Notes: generated from the letters alone by a model not told the origin. Shown: positions 40,124-47,901, counted from the stretch's first letter. The stretch is 55,647 nucleotides of DNA from Verrucomicrobia bacterium UBA1629 (GCA_002321305.1 DCMF01000136.1:1-55647); one strand, 5' to 3'. Made by a program: numbers and translations.

Positions 40124-42054
40124 CCGATCGCGGCCTTGAGCTTCGCCGCGAGCGCGTCGGGGTCGCAGGCGTCGAGGCGGCGCAGCGCGCACGCCCAGCG
40201 GTAGGCGCCCGAGCCGTTCGTGTCGTAGGGCCGGTCGGAGAAGAGGTTGTCGAACGCGCGGCGGCGCGCGCGGTAGGCGGCCTGCGTCTCGGCGAGGTGC
40301 CGGCGGAATCCTTCCACGTAGGCGGCGACGAACGTCGGGTACTCCGTCACGTATTTCGCGCGCCGCGTCGCGAAGGCGGCGTACTCGGCGACGAAGTCCG
40401 CCAGCGGCCGCTTGTAGTCGACGAAGCTGCCGGCGTGGTCGGTGATGCGGATCTCGGCGGGCATCCCGTCCGCGCCGAGCGTCACGACCTCGTAGTTCTG
40501 GTCGAAGAGCAGCTCCTTCGTGATCGAGTTGCGGCGGCCGACGACGAGGTCGATGGCGGCGGCGTGGCCCATCAGGAACGCGAACTTCTGCGCCCAGGCC
40601 GGGTTGCGGTACTTCGCGAGCGGCACCTTGTCAGACGCGAGGCCGTGCACGTAGTTGCGCACGAAGTAGGCCGAGCGCAGCGACACGCCGTTGTACTGGT
40701 TGCCGCTGCGGTACTTCTCGGTGAAGTGGCCGTAGCCGATGTGGCGCGGCAGGTTCATGCCGAGCTGGCGGCACATGAGCCGGCGGTCGAGGATGAAGTC
40801 GGAATACTCGTCGGCCTCCAGGATCGACTGGAGCAGGCTCTTGCCCTCGTCGAGGTGTTCGGCGACGCCCCACTTCTGGAGGCGGATCATCATCACCGTC
40901 GGCTCGGTCTCGCCCTCCTCCTCGTACTGCATGATGTAGAGGTGGCCGCGGCGGTCGCCGGCGATGGGCCTGCGCGCGAGCGAGGCGGCGATGCGCCCGA
41001 CGTTGATGTAGCGGATGCGCCCGAAGAGGCGCGTCGTGTTGAAGAGGAGGCTCTTGACGCGCGTGTCGCAGAGCGCGAGCAGCTCCGGGTCCTGCGTGCG
41101 CGCGGCCTCGTCGTAGATCGGGTCGAAGATGACCTCGCCGTCCGCGATGCGCGCGCCGGGCAGCCACTCGATCTGGCGGTAGAACTCCGGCGAGATGCCG
41201 GCGACGAGCTCCTGCTCCTCCACGGCCGTCTCGTTGGGACCGGCCGTGAGCGCGTGGCACATCGCGTTGCGCCAGTCGAAGTTGGCGACGGACTCGTCGC
41301 GCAGCTCCGGCGGCAGGGCCATGCGCCAGTCGAGGGCGATCCGGTCGCAGGCGGACTTCAGCGCCGCGTCGTCCAGCTCGGCGACCTTGAGCGCGCGGAG
41401 CGCGTGCTTCACCTCGATCGGCGTCGCGGCGGGGAAGAGGTCGATTTCGGGATGCCCCGTGCGGTTGCGCTTGTTGAGGCCGGCGACGACCTCTGCGACC
41501 TGCCGGCGGAAGTCGGCCGGGGGCAGCCCCTTGACCTCGGCGTAGGCGCCCGCCGTCAGGAAGCGCGTGCCGGTCGCGGGATTGTAGTAGTAGATCGGGC
41601 GCTCGCCGATCGCGACCTTCGCGTGCTCGATCTGGGCGGCCATGTCGTCCTGCGAGATCGGCTGGCGGGCCATGCGCCAGTTCTCTCCGCGCGCGCGCAG
41701 GGCCGAGCGCACCTTCGCCGACGACGTGTTGAGGAAGCGGATCGCCCGCTTGGACACCATCGTCTGCAAAACCTCGTCGGCCTTGAACGCGAGATCCATG
41801 CGGTCGGGGTTCGGGCGGATCAGCACCTGGTCGTCGGTGAAGATGAGGTCGACGGACTCGGCGATCTCCGCATCCTCCTCGGACGGCGTGAGCGGCCGCT
41901 CCTTCGCGAGCTCCTCCAGCCACATGACGCGCTGCAGCGCGTGGATGCCCTTTTTCGTGACGAGCCCGGGCGTGCGGAAGAAAAGCGTGCCGATGCGGCT
42001 CAGCAGCCGCCCTTCGGCGTCCTTGGCGAATATTTTGTCCCCGATGATTTTCAT
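40117..42054 (-). CDS. 645-residue protein of unknown function
   Basis: I do not recognise this family. There is no signal peptide and no membrane helix, so a large soluble protein is expected. ATG 42054 is chosen because AAAGGA lies 11 bp upstream; a TTG 24 bp earlier also exists. The C-terminal third has phrases reminiscent of phosphotransferase active sites. These are 'GHAAAIDLVVGRRNSITKELLFDQNYEVV', then 'IRITDHAGSFVDYKRPL', i.e. an Asp...Asn loop followed by D-H-x-G. They are preceded by 'GDRRGHLYIMQYEEEGETEP'. That resemblance is weak. A TATAAT box lies at 42086-42091 (minus). It overlaps the peptide-permease gene by 7 bp, which suggests a joint role. Confidence 0.7.
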   Translation of the reverse strand: MKIIGDKIFAKDAEGRLLSRIGTLFFRTPGLVTKKGIHALQRVMWLEELAKERPLTPSEEDAEIAESVDLIFTDDQVLIRPNPDRMDLAFKADEVLQTMVSKRAIRFLNTSSAKVRSALRARGENWRMARQPISQDDMAAQIEHAKVAIGERPIYYYNPATGTRFLTAGAYAEVKGLPPADFRRQVAEVVAGLNKRNRTGHPEIDLFPAATPIEVKHALRALKVAELDDAALKSACDRIALDWRMALPPELRDESVANFDWRNAMCHALTAGPNETAVEEQELVAGISPEFYRQIEWLPGARIADGEVIFDPIYDEAARTQDPELLALCDTRVKSLLFNTTRLFGRIRYINVGRIAASLARRPIAGDRRGHLYIMQYEEEGETEPTVMMIRLQKWGVAEHLDEGKSLLQSILEADEYSDFILDRRLMCRQLGMNLPRHIGYGHFTEKYRSGNQYNGVSLRSAYFVRNYVHGLASDKVPLAKYRNPAWAQKFAFLMGHAAAIDLVVGRRNSITKELLFDQNYEVVTLGADGMPAEIRITDHAGSFVDYKRPLADFVAEYAAFATRRAKYVTEYPTFVAAYVEGFRRHLAETQAAYRARRRAFDNLFSDRPYDTNGSGAYRWACALRRLDACDPDALAAKLKAAIGC

Positions 42055-42085
42055 GTTCACAGCGTTCCTTTCAAACAAGACGGGA

Positions 42086-42091
42086 ATTATA
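42086..42091 (-). promoter_or_regulatory. -10 box of the 645-residue protein gene
   Basis: TATAAT on the minus strand, 31 nt from the ATG at 42054, followed by a good ribosome site. Confidence 0.5.
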
Positions 42092-42156
42092 CGATTTTCC
42101 CTGCCCTGCGGTCAAATCGGCCGTGCCGGCAGGGGCGGGAGCGGAACGATTTATGG

Positions 42157-42200
42157 TATAATACGACTCCAACACGCGGCAAACCTGCATTTGGTATAAT
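42157..42200 (+). promoter_or_regulatory. two tandem GGTATAATACGA boxes upstream of purA
   Basis: TATAAT at 42157-42162 and again at 42195-42200. Each lies in the same 12-bp context (GGTATAATACGA), 38 bp apart. The second lies 11 nt from the purA ATG, giving a leader of about 5 nt; the first would give a leader of about 40 nt. Confidence 0.55.
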
Positions 42201-42211
42201 ACGAAACCGTT

Positions 42212-43489
42212 ATGAATACTGTACTCGTTGGCGCCCAGTGGGGCGATGAAGGCAAGGGCAAGGTCATCGACTTCCTCACCGAGGAGGCCGATGTCGTGGT
42301 TCGTTTCCAGGGCGGCTCCAACGCCGGGCACACGGTCGTCGTCGGCGACAGGAAATACGTCCTCCACCTCGTGCCGAGCGGCATCCTCCACGGCGGCAAG
42401 CACTGCGTGATCGGCAACGGCGTCGTGATGGACCCCTTCGACCTCATGCGCGAACTGGAGCAGGTCGAGAGCTGGGGCTTCGAGATGAAGGGCCGCTTCC
42501 ACATCTCCGAGCGCGCGCACATGGTCATGCAGTGGCACCGCGCGCTCGACAAGGCCGAGGAGGCCGCGCGCCCCGCAGGCGAGAAGATCGGCACGACCGG
42601 GCGCGGCATCGGCCCGGCCTATGCGGCGAAGGTCGGCCGCTTCGGCATGCGCGTCGGCGACATCCTGCGTCCCGACTTCGCCGACCTCGTGCGCAAGCAG
42701 GTCGCGGAGGCGAACCGCAAGCTCGTGGGCCTCGGCGCGCAGCCGCTTGACGCGGAGGAGATGGTGCGACTCTACCTGCCGATGGTCGCGGCGCTGATGC
42801 CGTATGTGACGGACACGATCCAGTACCTGCACGAGAACCTGGAGGCGAAGCGGTCGCTCCTGTTCGAGGGCGCGCAGGCGACGATGCTCGACATCGACTT
42901 CGGCACGTACCCCTTCGTGACGTCCTCGAACCCGACGGCGGGCGGGGCCTGCACGGGCTCGGGCGTCTCGCCGCGCGCGATCGACCGCGTGATCGGCGTC
43001 CTCAAGCTCTACACGACGCGCGTCGGCGAGGGCCCGTTCCCGACGGAGCTCCTGGACGCGGACGGCGAGCTGCTGCGCCAGCGCGGCGGCGAGTTCGGCG
43101 CGACGACGGGGCGGCCGCGCCGCTGCGGCTGGTTCGACGCGGTCGTCGCGCGCTATGCGCAGCGCGTGAACGGCGTCGACTTCTGGGCGATGACGAAGCT
43201 CGACGTGCTGGACGCCTTCCCGGTCGTCAAGATCTGCACGGGCTACCGTCGCGAGGACGGCTTCGTCTACACGACGTTCCCGGCCGACCTCGAAGTCCTG
43301 TCGCACTGCACGCCCGTCTACGAGGAGCTGCCGGGCTGGCAGTGCGAGACGTCGAAGGTCACGGACTACGCGGCCCTGCCCGAGAACGCGAAGGCGTACA
43401 TCAACCGCATCCTCGACCTCGTGGGCGGTCAGCTGGGCGTCCTCTCGGTCGGCCCGGCCCGCGAGACGACGCTCCGCATCAACATCTGA
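42212..43489 (+). CDS. purA: adenylosuccinate synthetase
   Basis: A 425-residue GTP-dependent enzyme joining IMP and aspartate in AMP synthesis. The P-loop-like motif is 'VGAQWGDEGKGKVIDFL' at residues 5-21 with the catalytic Asp, and the next is 'GGSNAGHTVVVG' with the catalytic His. 'GTTGRGIGPAYAAKVGR', 'LFEGAQATMLDIDFGTYPFVTSSN' and 'RPRRCGWFDAV' follow. Length and motif order are normal. No ribosome site is visible before the ATG, consistent with the very short predicted leader. Confidence 0.97.
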   Translation: MNTVLVGAQWGDEGKGKVIDFLTEEADVVVRFQGGSNAGHTVVVGDRKYVLHLVPSGILHGGKHCVIGNGVVMDPFDLMRELEQVESWGFEMKGRFHISERAHMVMQWHRALDKAEEAARPAGEKIGTTGRGIGPAYAAKVGRFGMRVGDILRPDFADLVRKQVAEANRKLVGLGAQPLDAEEMVRLYLPMVAALMPYVTDTIQYLHENLEAKRSLLFEGAQATMLDIDFGTYPFVTSSNPTAGGACTGSGVSPRAIDRVIGVLKLYTTRVGEGPFPTELLDADGELLRQRGGEFGATTGRPRRCGWFDAVVARYAQRVNGVDFWAMTKLDVLDAFPVVKICTGYRREDGFVYTTFPADLEVLSHCTPVYEELPGWQCETSKVTDYAALPENAKAYINRILDLVGGQLGVLSVGPARETTLRINI

Positions 43490-43504
43490 TGCCGGGGCGA
43501 ATGG

Positions 43505-43617
43505 CTGGAGGATCGCTTTGACCGCACCGACCTCTGGACGTCCCGCACCGTCGACGGACGCTGGGTCGATGACGAGGGCCGCGTCTTCACGCTGGCGACG
43601 CTTGCCGTGCGTCCGCC
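43505..43617 (+). pseudogene. 113-bp duplicate fragment of the HExxH peptidase gene
   Basis: This stretch matches 46427-46539, inside the peptidase gene at 46328-47773, with only about two mismatches in 113 bases. It has no start codon and the frame is lost at its right end. It is a recent partial duplication or recombination scar. Confidence 0.88.
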
Positions 43618-43626
43618 GCGCCGACG

Positions 43627-43839
43627 CTGGACGCGGCGGCGGCGCGCATCGCGGCCGATGTCGTCCGCCACGGCGCCCCCGACAACTATTCCTTCGTCCT
43701 GCTGGAGGTCTGAAAGTTTGACGGCGTTAGCGCGCGAATCCCGGCGCGCGTGATGTGCGCGGCCTATCCGGGGCTTCATGACCTTGACATGCGGCTTGCG
43801 GTTGAGAGGGTTGCGGCAAATGTAATTCCTCTGCGATAG
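43627..43839 (+). pseudogene. gene remnants of unknown origin with an internal stop
   Basis: One frame reads a C-terminal-like peptide ending 'RHGAPDNYSFVLLEV' and a stop. It continues in the same frame as 'KFDGVSARIPARVMCAAYPG...VERVAANVIPLR' to a second stop at 43839. The first part resembles the 'DN.S.VLL.V' end of PP2C-type phosphatases, weakly. No start codon or ribosome site is present, so I read it as decayed coding DNA. Confidence 0.45.
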
Positions 43840-43841
43840 AT

Positions 43842-44681
43842 TTGTTGAACACAGAGCGGCCGGTGGCCGGGCGATTGGAGGCGACAGGGAGGTTCGCTTC
43901 GCGCGTTTCTGTCGGCTTCGTCGCATGGGAGTGGTGTCTGGATTGGTGGGGCGCTTCACTGTCGGAGACAGACCCCGTCGGTGCGGCGTCCGGTCCCGGC
44001 AGATTCACCCGGGGTGGGGGCTGGTGGGACGGCGACACAGGCATCGAGGCGTCGTCGTTCCGCAAAAACGGTGGCAGCCCGTCGTACACGGACAACGATT
44101 TGGGCATCCGCCTCTTCTTGACGCTTGAGCGATCTGCCCCCACTCCCGACGTGCCGACGGTCGTGGGCGACCCCGATGCCTCTGTCACGGGCGATGCCGA
44201 GAAGGGCTTCGTCGTGAGGCCGAGCGCGAAGAATGAAAATGTCGTCGTGGAGATCCCGGACGGCGTAGATGCCGCGAAGGTGACGGTCGTCGTCGCACCG
44301 GACGTGAAGACGGTCACGCCGAACGGCGCGGTGGTGCGCATCATGCGCGATACAGCGGACATCACGAGCTTCCTCGACATCCCGGCGGCGGTCGGCGGCG
44401 AGATCGACCTCAGCGCGGCGACGGTGAAGCCGGAGATCGAGCGGGAAGCCCTTGATCCGACGCAGGGGGCACAGATTGAGCTCTCGGCGCTCAACCCTCA
44501 ACTCACAACCGCCCCGACAAAGAAAGGTCTCGTCTACCGCCTGAAGGAAGGCGCGACGCTGGAGGCGATGGAGGCGAACACGACGGGCGAGATGATTATC
44601 GGCAACGGCCAGCCGTGGACGCCGACGATCAAGGTCAAGGGCGGCGCGAGCGGCTTCTACACGATCCGCGTCAGCAAGTAG
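43842..44681 (+). pseudogene. truncated formylglycine-generating-enzyme-like fragment plus C-terminal beta domain
   Basis: A 279-codon open frame without a credible start. Codons about 24-95 match only the C-terminal end of FGE-sulfatase domains: 'VAWEWCLDWWG', 'SGPGRFTRGGGWWDG' and 'NDLGIRLFLTLE' correspond to the usual W-E-W..D, R..RGGSW and G-F-R-L blocks. The N-terminal two thirds of that domain are absent. The rest is a beta-rich domain ending in 'KGGASGFYTIRVSK'. A near-copy of that ending is at 45561-45764. The fragment is probably the 3' part of a once larger surface protein gene. Confidence 0.7.
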
Positions 44682-44704
44682 GAGCCGGCCAAAACGACAA
44701 GCCT

Positions 44705-44738
44705 CGCATTCTCACTTTTTTAAAAAAGTGAGAATGCG
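44705..44738. terminator. 34-bp perfect palindrome (terminator-like), copy 1
   Basis: CGCATTCTCAC then six T, six A, then GTGAGAATGCG, with no central spacer. In RNA it folds into a stem with a U-run-like centre and can act in both directions. It lies 23 bp after the 'SGFYTIRVSK' stop codon. A longer second copy is at 45741-45784. Confidence 0.8.
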
Positions 44739-44793
44739 TCCCCGTATACGGCGGACCTTTCGCTGCAGATGCAACGGAAGCGCCAAATTATGC

Positions 44794-44799
44794 TATACT
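44794..44799 (+). promoter_or_regulatory. -10 box of the zeta-toxin-like gene
   Basis: TATACT preceded by TG (extended -10, TGCTATACT), 9 nt before the ATG. The predicted leader is very short. Confidence 0.5.
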
Positions 44800-44808
44800 A
44801 ACAGGCAA

Positions 44809-45387
44809 ATGAAGCGGCTTTATCTTCTTGCAGGGGCAAACGGAAGCGGCAAAAGCACGATAGCAAAGGTGCTTTTGCCGACGGAAGGCATCGTCTATGT
44901 CAATCCTGATGACATTGCGGCTGAACTAAATCCGCTAAACCCTCCTGCCGCTCGAATTCGGGCTGGGCGGGAAACGCTTCGGCGAATCGAAGATCTGATG
45001 GCGGAGGGTGCGTCTTTTGCCATTGAGTCGACATTGTCTGGTACTGGCTATGTAGAACTGCTTAAACGGGCGAAGACACTCGGATATGAGATTACGATAG
45101 CTTATGTCTTTGTCGATACGGCGGACTTTTGCCTTGAGCGAATTCGTGTGCGCGTCCAGAATGGAGGGCATGACGTCCCTGCGGATGACGTGCGTCGGCG
45201 TTACGGGCGCAGCAAGGCGAATTTCGTGTCGGTCTATGCGCCTTTGGCCGACCATTGGATGCTGTACTATAACGGCGGCAACGATTTGCTGCTGGTCGCG
45301 CATGGAAACGGCTCTTCGCGTGTTGTCGTGCAGGAAAGATATGATCCATTCATGGAGGGAATATGCCGGAAATCGTCGAAAGAATGA
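44809..45387 (+). CDS. zeta-toxin-like P-loop kinase
   Basis: A 192-residue P-loop protein starting MKRLYLLAGANGSGKSTIAK. Walker A GANGSGKST lies at residues 9-17. It is followed by 'VNPDDIAAELNP' and 'FAIESTLSGTGYVELLKRAKTLGYEITIAYVFVD' and 'CLERIRVRVQNGGHDVPADDVRRRYGRSKANF', the order typical of zeta/PezT-type proteins. These phosphorylate UDP-N-acetylglucosamine or related sugars and block wall synthesis. Zeta proteins usually have an epsilon antitoxin encoded before them. Here no such gene is upstream, and a 54-codon frame overlaps the 3' end instead. The GC content is lower than that of the neighbours, which suggests acquisition. Confidence 0.85.
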   Translation: MKRLYLLAGANGSGKSTIAKVLLPTEGIVYVNPDDIAAELNPLNPPAARIRAGRETLRRIEDLMAEGASFAIESTLSGTGYVELLKRAKTLGYEITIAYVFVDTADFCLERIRVRVQNGGHDVPADDVRRRYGRSKANFVSVYAPLADHWMLYYNGGNDLLLVAHGNGSSRVVVQERYDPFMEGICRKSSKE

Positions 45388-45527
45388 CTCGGATCGGGAA
45401 CAAGGCCGTCCATGCCGCACAGGATGAGAACAGACGCAAGGGCATCGCGAACGTGTATGTCCTCAACGGAAAGACTGTCTGGCAGCTTCCTGACGGTACG
45501 GTAACCTCGACTCGTCCGTCTGCTTGA
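45363..45527 (+). CDS. 54-residue protein overlapping the zeta-toxin-like gene, possible antitoxin
   Basis: The ATG at 45363 lies inside the toxin gene (25-bp overlap, different frame). The product starts 'MPEIVERMTRIGNKAVHAAQ' and ends near 'LPDGTVTSTRPSA'. An N-terminal amphipathic helix with 'AVHAAQDENRRKGIANVYV' precedes a small strand pair 'NGKTVWQLPDG'. Overlap and coupled translation suggest a functional pair, with this as the cognate antitoxin or accessory subunit. I cannot assign it to the epsilon family. Confidence 0.65.
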   Translation: MPEIVERMTRIGNKAVHAAQDENRRKGIANVYVLNGKTVWQLPDGTVTSTRPSA

Positions 45528-45560
45528 AGCGGTTTCTCGACTGGAGGTGCCGTTGTTCAC

Positions 45561-45764
45561 GCAAAAGGTTCGCCTTGTCGTCTGAAGGATGGCGCAACGC
45601 TCGAAGTGACGGTGGCGAACGAGATCGGCGACACGACCGTCGGCGACGGCCTGCCGAGTACGCCTGAGGCGATGGTGAAGGGCGGCGCGAGCGGCTTCTA
45701 CACGATCCGCGTCAGCAAGCAGCCGTCGAACAAAACGACAGGCACCGCATTCTCACTTTTTTAA
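45561..45764 (+). pseudogene. fragment of the 'KGGASGFYTIRVSK' C-terminal domain
   Basis: The translation 'AKGSPCRLKDGATLEVTVAN ... VKGGASGFYTIRVSK' parallels the end of 43842-44681 ('KKGLVYRLKEGATLEAMEAN ... VKGGASGFYTIRVSK'). Here it runs about 16 codons further and stops inside the palindrome. There is no start codon or upstream domain. It is a second, 5'-truncated member of the same gene family. Confidence 0.7.
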
Positions 45765-45784
45765 AAAAGTGAGAATGCGGTGCC
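45741..45784. terminator. 44-bp perfect palindrome (terminator-like), copy 2
   Basis: GGCACCGCATTCTCAC plus six T, then six A plus the exact complement, with no mismatches and no spacer. The central 32 bp are identical to copy 1 at 44706-44737. The stop codon of the preceding remnant lies in the centre. Confidence 0.82.
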
Positions 45785-45861
45785 TTCCGGCAAGGCCGTC
45801 ATCGTGACAGTGATCGTCGTCGCGACGGTCTTCGCGCAGAGATCTTCGCGCAGGAGAATGT

Positions 45862-45925
45862 AGCCACGAGTCATCACGAATCGACACGAATCCCAATTCG
45901 TGACAATTCGTGTCAATCCGTGGAC
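45862..45925. repeat. dyad repeat of the CCACGAATxxxCACGAAT family
   Basis: The left arm has CCACGAG, TCACGAAT and ACACGAAT steps. The right arm has ATTCGTGAC, ATTCGTGTC and CCGTGG. Together they form a hairpin of about 28 bp per arm around 45894. The left arm matches the mnmG repeat at 19107-19140 at most positions. The region from 45785 to 46043 otherwise holds only a possible signal-peptide scrap (45795-45835, 'VIVTVIVVATVFAQ'). Confidence 0.75.
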
Positions 45926-46043
45926 AAAGTTTCGACAGACGGCGAAGAAACTCCGAGCCTCCCCTCCTCCAACAACTCCGCGTTAAGCGAAGGCAATCCT
46001 GACGGTGAAAGATTGAAGGGCGCGGGGCCGTGCCGCAATTTGA

Positions 46044-46049
46044 TATAAT
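46044..46049 (+). promoter_or_regulatory. -10 box of the small membrane protein gene
   Basis: GATATAATACGG, with TATAAT 7 nt before the ATG at 46057. The gap equals the normal distance to the transcription start, so a leaderless mRNA is predicted. Confidence 0.55.
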
Positions 46050-46056
46050 ACGGGCG

Positions 46057-46314
46057 ATGAAGAAGATCAGACTTGTTGTCCTGCTGCTCGTCGTCCTCGT
46101 GCTTTTGGCCGTGGCGTGGCATCTCCGCTTCGGCGGCGTGACGCACGAGCGGATCGTTGCCGTCGTCGATGATCGGGCCGAGGCGGTCATGTCGCGCGTG
46201 GACGCGCGGTGCGATGCGCTCGACCGCAAGCTGGACCGCATCGAGGCGAAGCTCGACCGCCTGCTGGAGATCGCGACGCGCCCCCTGCCGGACGGCATGC
46301 GGGAAGTCCGTTGA
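46057..46314 (+). CDS. small single-span membrane protein with coiled coil
   Basis: An 85-residue product, MKKIRLVVLLLVVLVLLAVA. One membrane helix covers residues 5-24. A periplasm- or cytoplasm-facing segment rich in Arg/Asp/Glu heptads follows ('CDALDRKLDRIEAKLDRLLE'), likely a coiled coil. Function unknown. It is followed 13 bp later by the HExxH peptidase gene, which has its own ribosome site. The two probably form one transcript. Confidence 0.72.
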   Translation: MKKIRLVVLLLVVLVLLAVAWHLRFGGVTHERIVAVVDDRAEAVMSRVDARCDALDRKLDRIEAKLDRLLEIATRPLPDGMREVR

Positions 46315-46327
46315 AGGGAGGTTTCGG

Positions 46328-47773
46328 ATGCCCATGCTCCTGCTTTCGCTGTTCCTGACGAATCCGGCGCCGCTGGAGATGCCGCGCGCCGAAGCCTACC
46401 TGGTGCGGGACGGCGACAGGTCGTATCTGGAGGATCGCTTTGACCGCACAGACCTCTGGACGTCCCGCACCGTCGATGGACGCTGGGTCGATGACGAGGG
46501 CCGCGTCTTCACGCTGGCGACGCTTGCCGTGCGTCCGCCCGCGCTCGCGTCCGGCGCGACCGAGACGCGCGTGACGTACGCCGCCTCGTGCGTGCCGATC
46601 GACCGGCGGAAGCGTCCGCAGCTGCGCGAGGCGGTCGAATGCCTCTCGCCGGTCGAGATCGCCGAGAGGCCCGCGCCGCCGCGCCAGCTGCCGCGCGGGT
46701 TCGCCGACGTCGACTACTGGCAGGGCACGAACGAGACGGCCCTCGTCTGCGCCTTTCTGCCCGAGGCGTCCGACACCTGGCGCCTGGCGATCTGGACTCT
46801 CGCGGACGGCGACGACTTCGCGGCGGCGACGCAGGCGTTCGAGGACGAGTTCCTGCGCAAGGAGTTCGGCGCGTGGGACAAGGCGCACCGCGCGGCGGAC
46901 GGTGCGGACGCGCCTACGCGGCGCGATGGGCGACGGCGGGCGAAGGCAGAGGCTTCGGAAGCCGCGCTCCTGCGCCGGGACGCGCGCCATTCGGTCGCGG
47001 CCTATGCGAACTGGCGGACGACGGACGCGGCGGCGTTCGCGATTCTCGACGACCTGCCGCCGGACGCGCGGCCGTTCGTCGCGTCGCTGACGAACGAGCT
47101 GCCGCGTCTGCACAGGGCCTGCGCCGTGGCGCTGCCGACGCCGCTGGACGGCTCGAACGTCCTTTGCGTGGCGCGCCTCTACGCGAGTCGCGCCGAGTAT
47201 CTCGCGGCCCTGGACGTGGAAGACCGCACCAACATGACGTGGAGCGCGGCCTACTGGAGTCCGTCCCGGCGCGAGCTGGTCGCCTATCTGCCGGACGGCG
47301 ACACGGACGGCCTGCTGAAGACGATCCGCCACGAGGCGTTCCACCAGTATCTCTCCTATGCGACGGCGATGCTGCCGACGTCGCCCTGGCTCAACGAGGG
47401 GTACGCGCAGTTCTTCGAGGACCCGGAATCGCGGGCGTGGGGTGCGGACATCGACCGGTCGCCGGAGGGCCTGGCGCAGCTGGCGGACTTCCTGCCGACG
47501 CTGTTCGATCTCGACTACGCGGCGTTCTACGAGGGGCCGGACGAGGCGCGGCGCCTGAAGTACCGCCTCGCGTGGTCGGTCGCCGTCTTTCTGGAGAAAG
47601 GCGCGCCCGACGTCCGCTTCCAGCCGTTCAAGGACGTGAAGCGCGACTACTTCGCGACGCTGCTGGCAACGCGCGACCCGCGTCAGGCGACGGCGGCGGC
47701 CTTTCGCGATTCGGACACGCTGAAGCTCTTCCAGTCCGAATGGCTGCGCTGGTGGCGGGAGCCGGCGCGGTAG
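46328..47773 (+). CDS. predicted zinc peptidase (HExxH, DUF1570-like)
   Basis: A 481-residue protein. The ATG at 46328 follows GGGAGG. A short hydrophobic start (MPMLLLSLFLTNPAP) may be a weak signal. The middle has no recognised domain. The C-terminal third carries 'TIRHEAFHQYLSYATAM', an HExxH zinc motif near residue 340, and 17 residues further 'WLNEGYAQFFED', which supplies the third ligand Glu of gluzincins. This arrangement fits DUF1570-type putative peptidases. A 113-bp piece of this gene is duplicated at 43505-43617. The two M codons 6 bp apart leave the exact start open. Confidence 0.8.
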   Translation: MPMLLLSLFLTNPAPLEMPRAEAYLVRDGDRSYLEDRFDRTDLWTSRTVDGRWVDDEGRVFTLATLAVRPPALASGATETRVTYAASCVPIDRRKRPQLREAVECLSPVEIAERPAPPRQLPRGFADVDYWQGTNETALVCAFLPEASDTWRLAIWTLADGDDFAAATQAFEDEFLRKEFGAWDKAHRAADGADAPTRRDGRRRAKAEASEAALLRRDARHSVAAYANWRTTDAAAFAILDDLPPDARPFVASLTNELPRLHRACAVALPTPLDGSNVLCVARLYASRAEYLAALDVEDRTNMTWSAAYWSPSRRELVAYLPDGDTDGLLKTIRHEAFHQYLSYATAMLPTSPWLNEGYAQFFEDPESRAWGADIDRSPEGLAQLADFLPTLFDLDYAAFYEGPDEARRLKYRLAWSVAVFLEKGAPDVRFQPFKDVKRDYFATLLATRDPRQATAAAFRDSDTLKLFQSEWLRWWREPAR

Positions 47774-47814
47774 GAACTGTCGGGTCGGAAGCCCTCAAGG
47801 GGCGAAAGGCGTCT

Positions 47815-47865
47815 TGTCAGTTATATCTGACATGATTGCGTTTCTGGCATTGCGTGTCAGTTATA
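47815..47865 (+). promoter_or_regulatory. operator-like repeats upstream of the DUF4143 ATPase
   Basis: TGTCAGTTATATCTGACA (47815-47832) is an inverted repeat. Its half TGTCAGTTATA recurs at 47855-47865, exactly 40 bp downstream and inside the promoter spacer. Confidence 0.6.
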
Positions 47866-47879
47866 ACTTATGCTATACT
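47850..47879 (+). promoter_or_regulatory. promoter of the DUF4143 ATPase gene
   Basis: TTGCGT (47850-47855), 18-bp spacer, TGC-TATACT (47874-47879). A GAGGGCGAG ribosome site follows before the ATG at 47902. Confidence 0.55.
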
Positions 47880-47901
47880 ACTCTTCAGTTGAGGGCGAGA
47901 A

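Noticed and set aside
40078..42249. A 723-codon plus-strand frame opposite the unknown 645-residue gene
   Set aside because: The minus-strand gene has a promoter, a ribosome site and balanced composition. The plus-strand frame is Arg/Val/Asp-biased and lacks a ribosome site.
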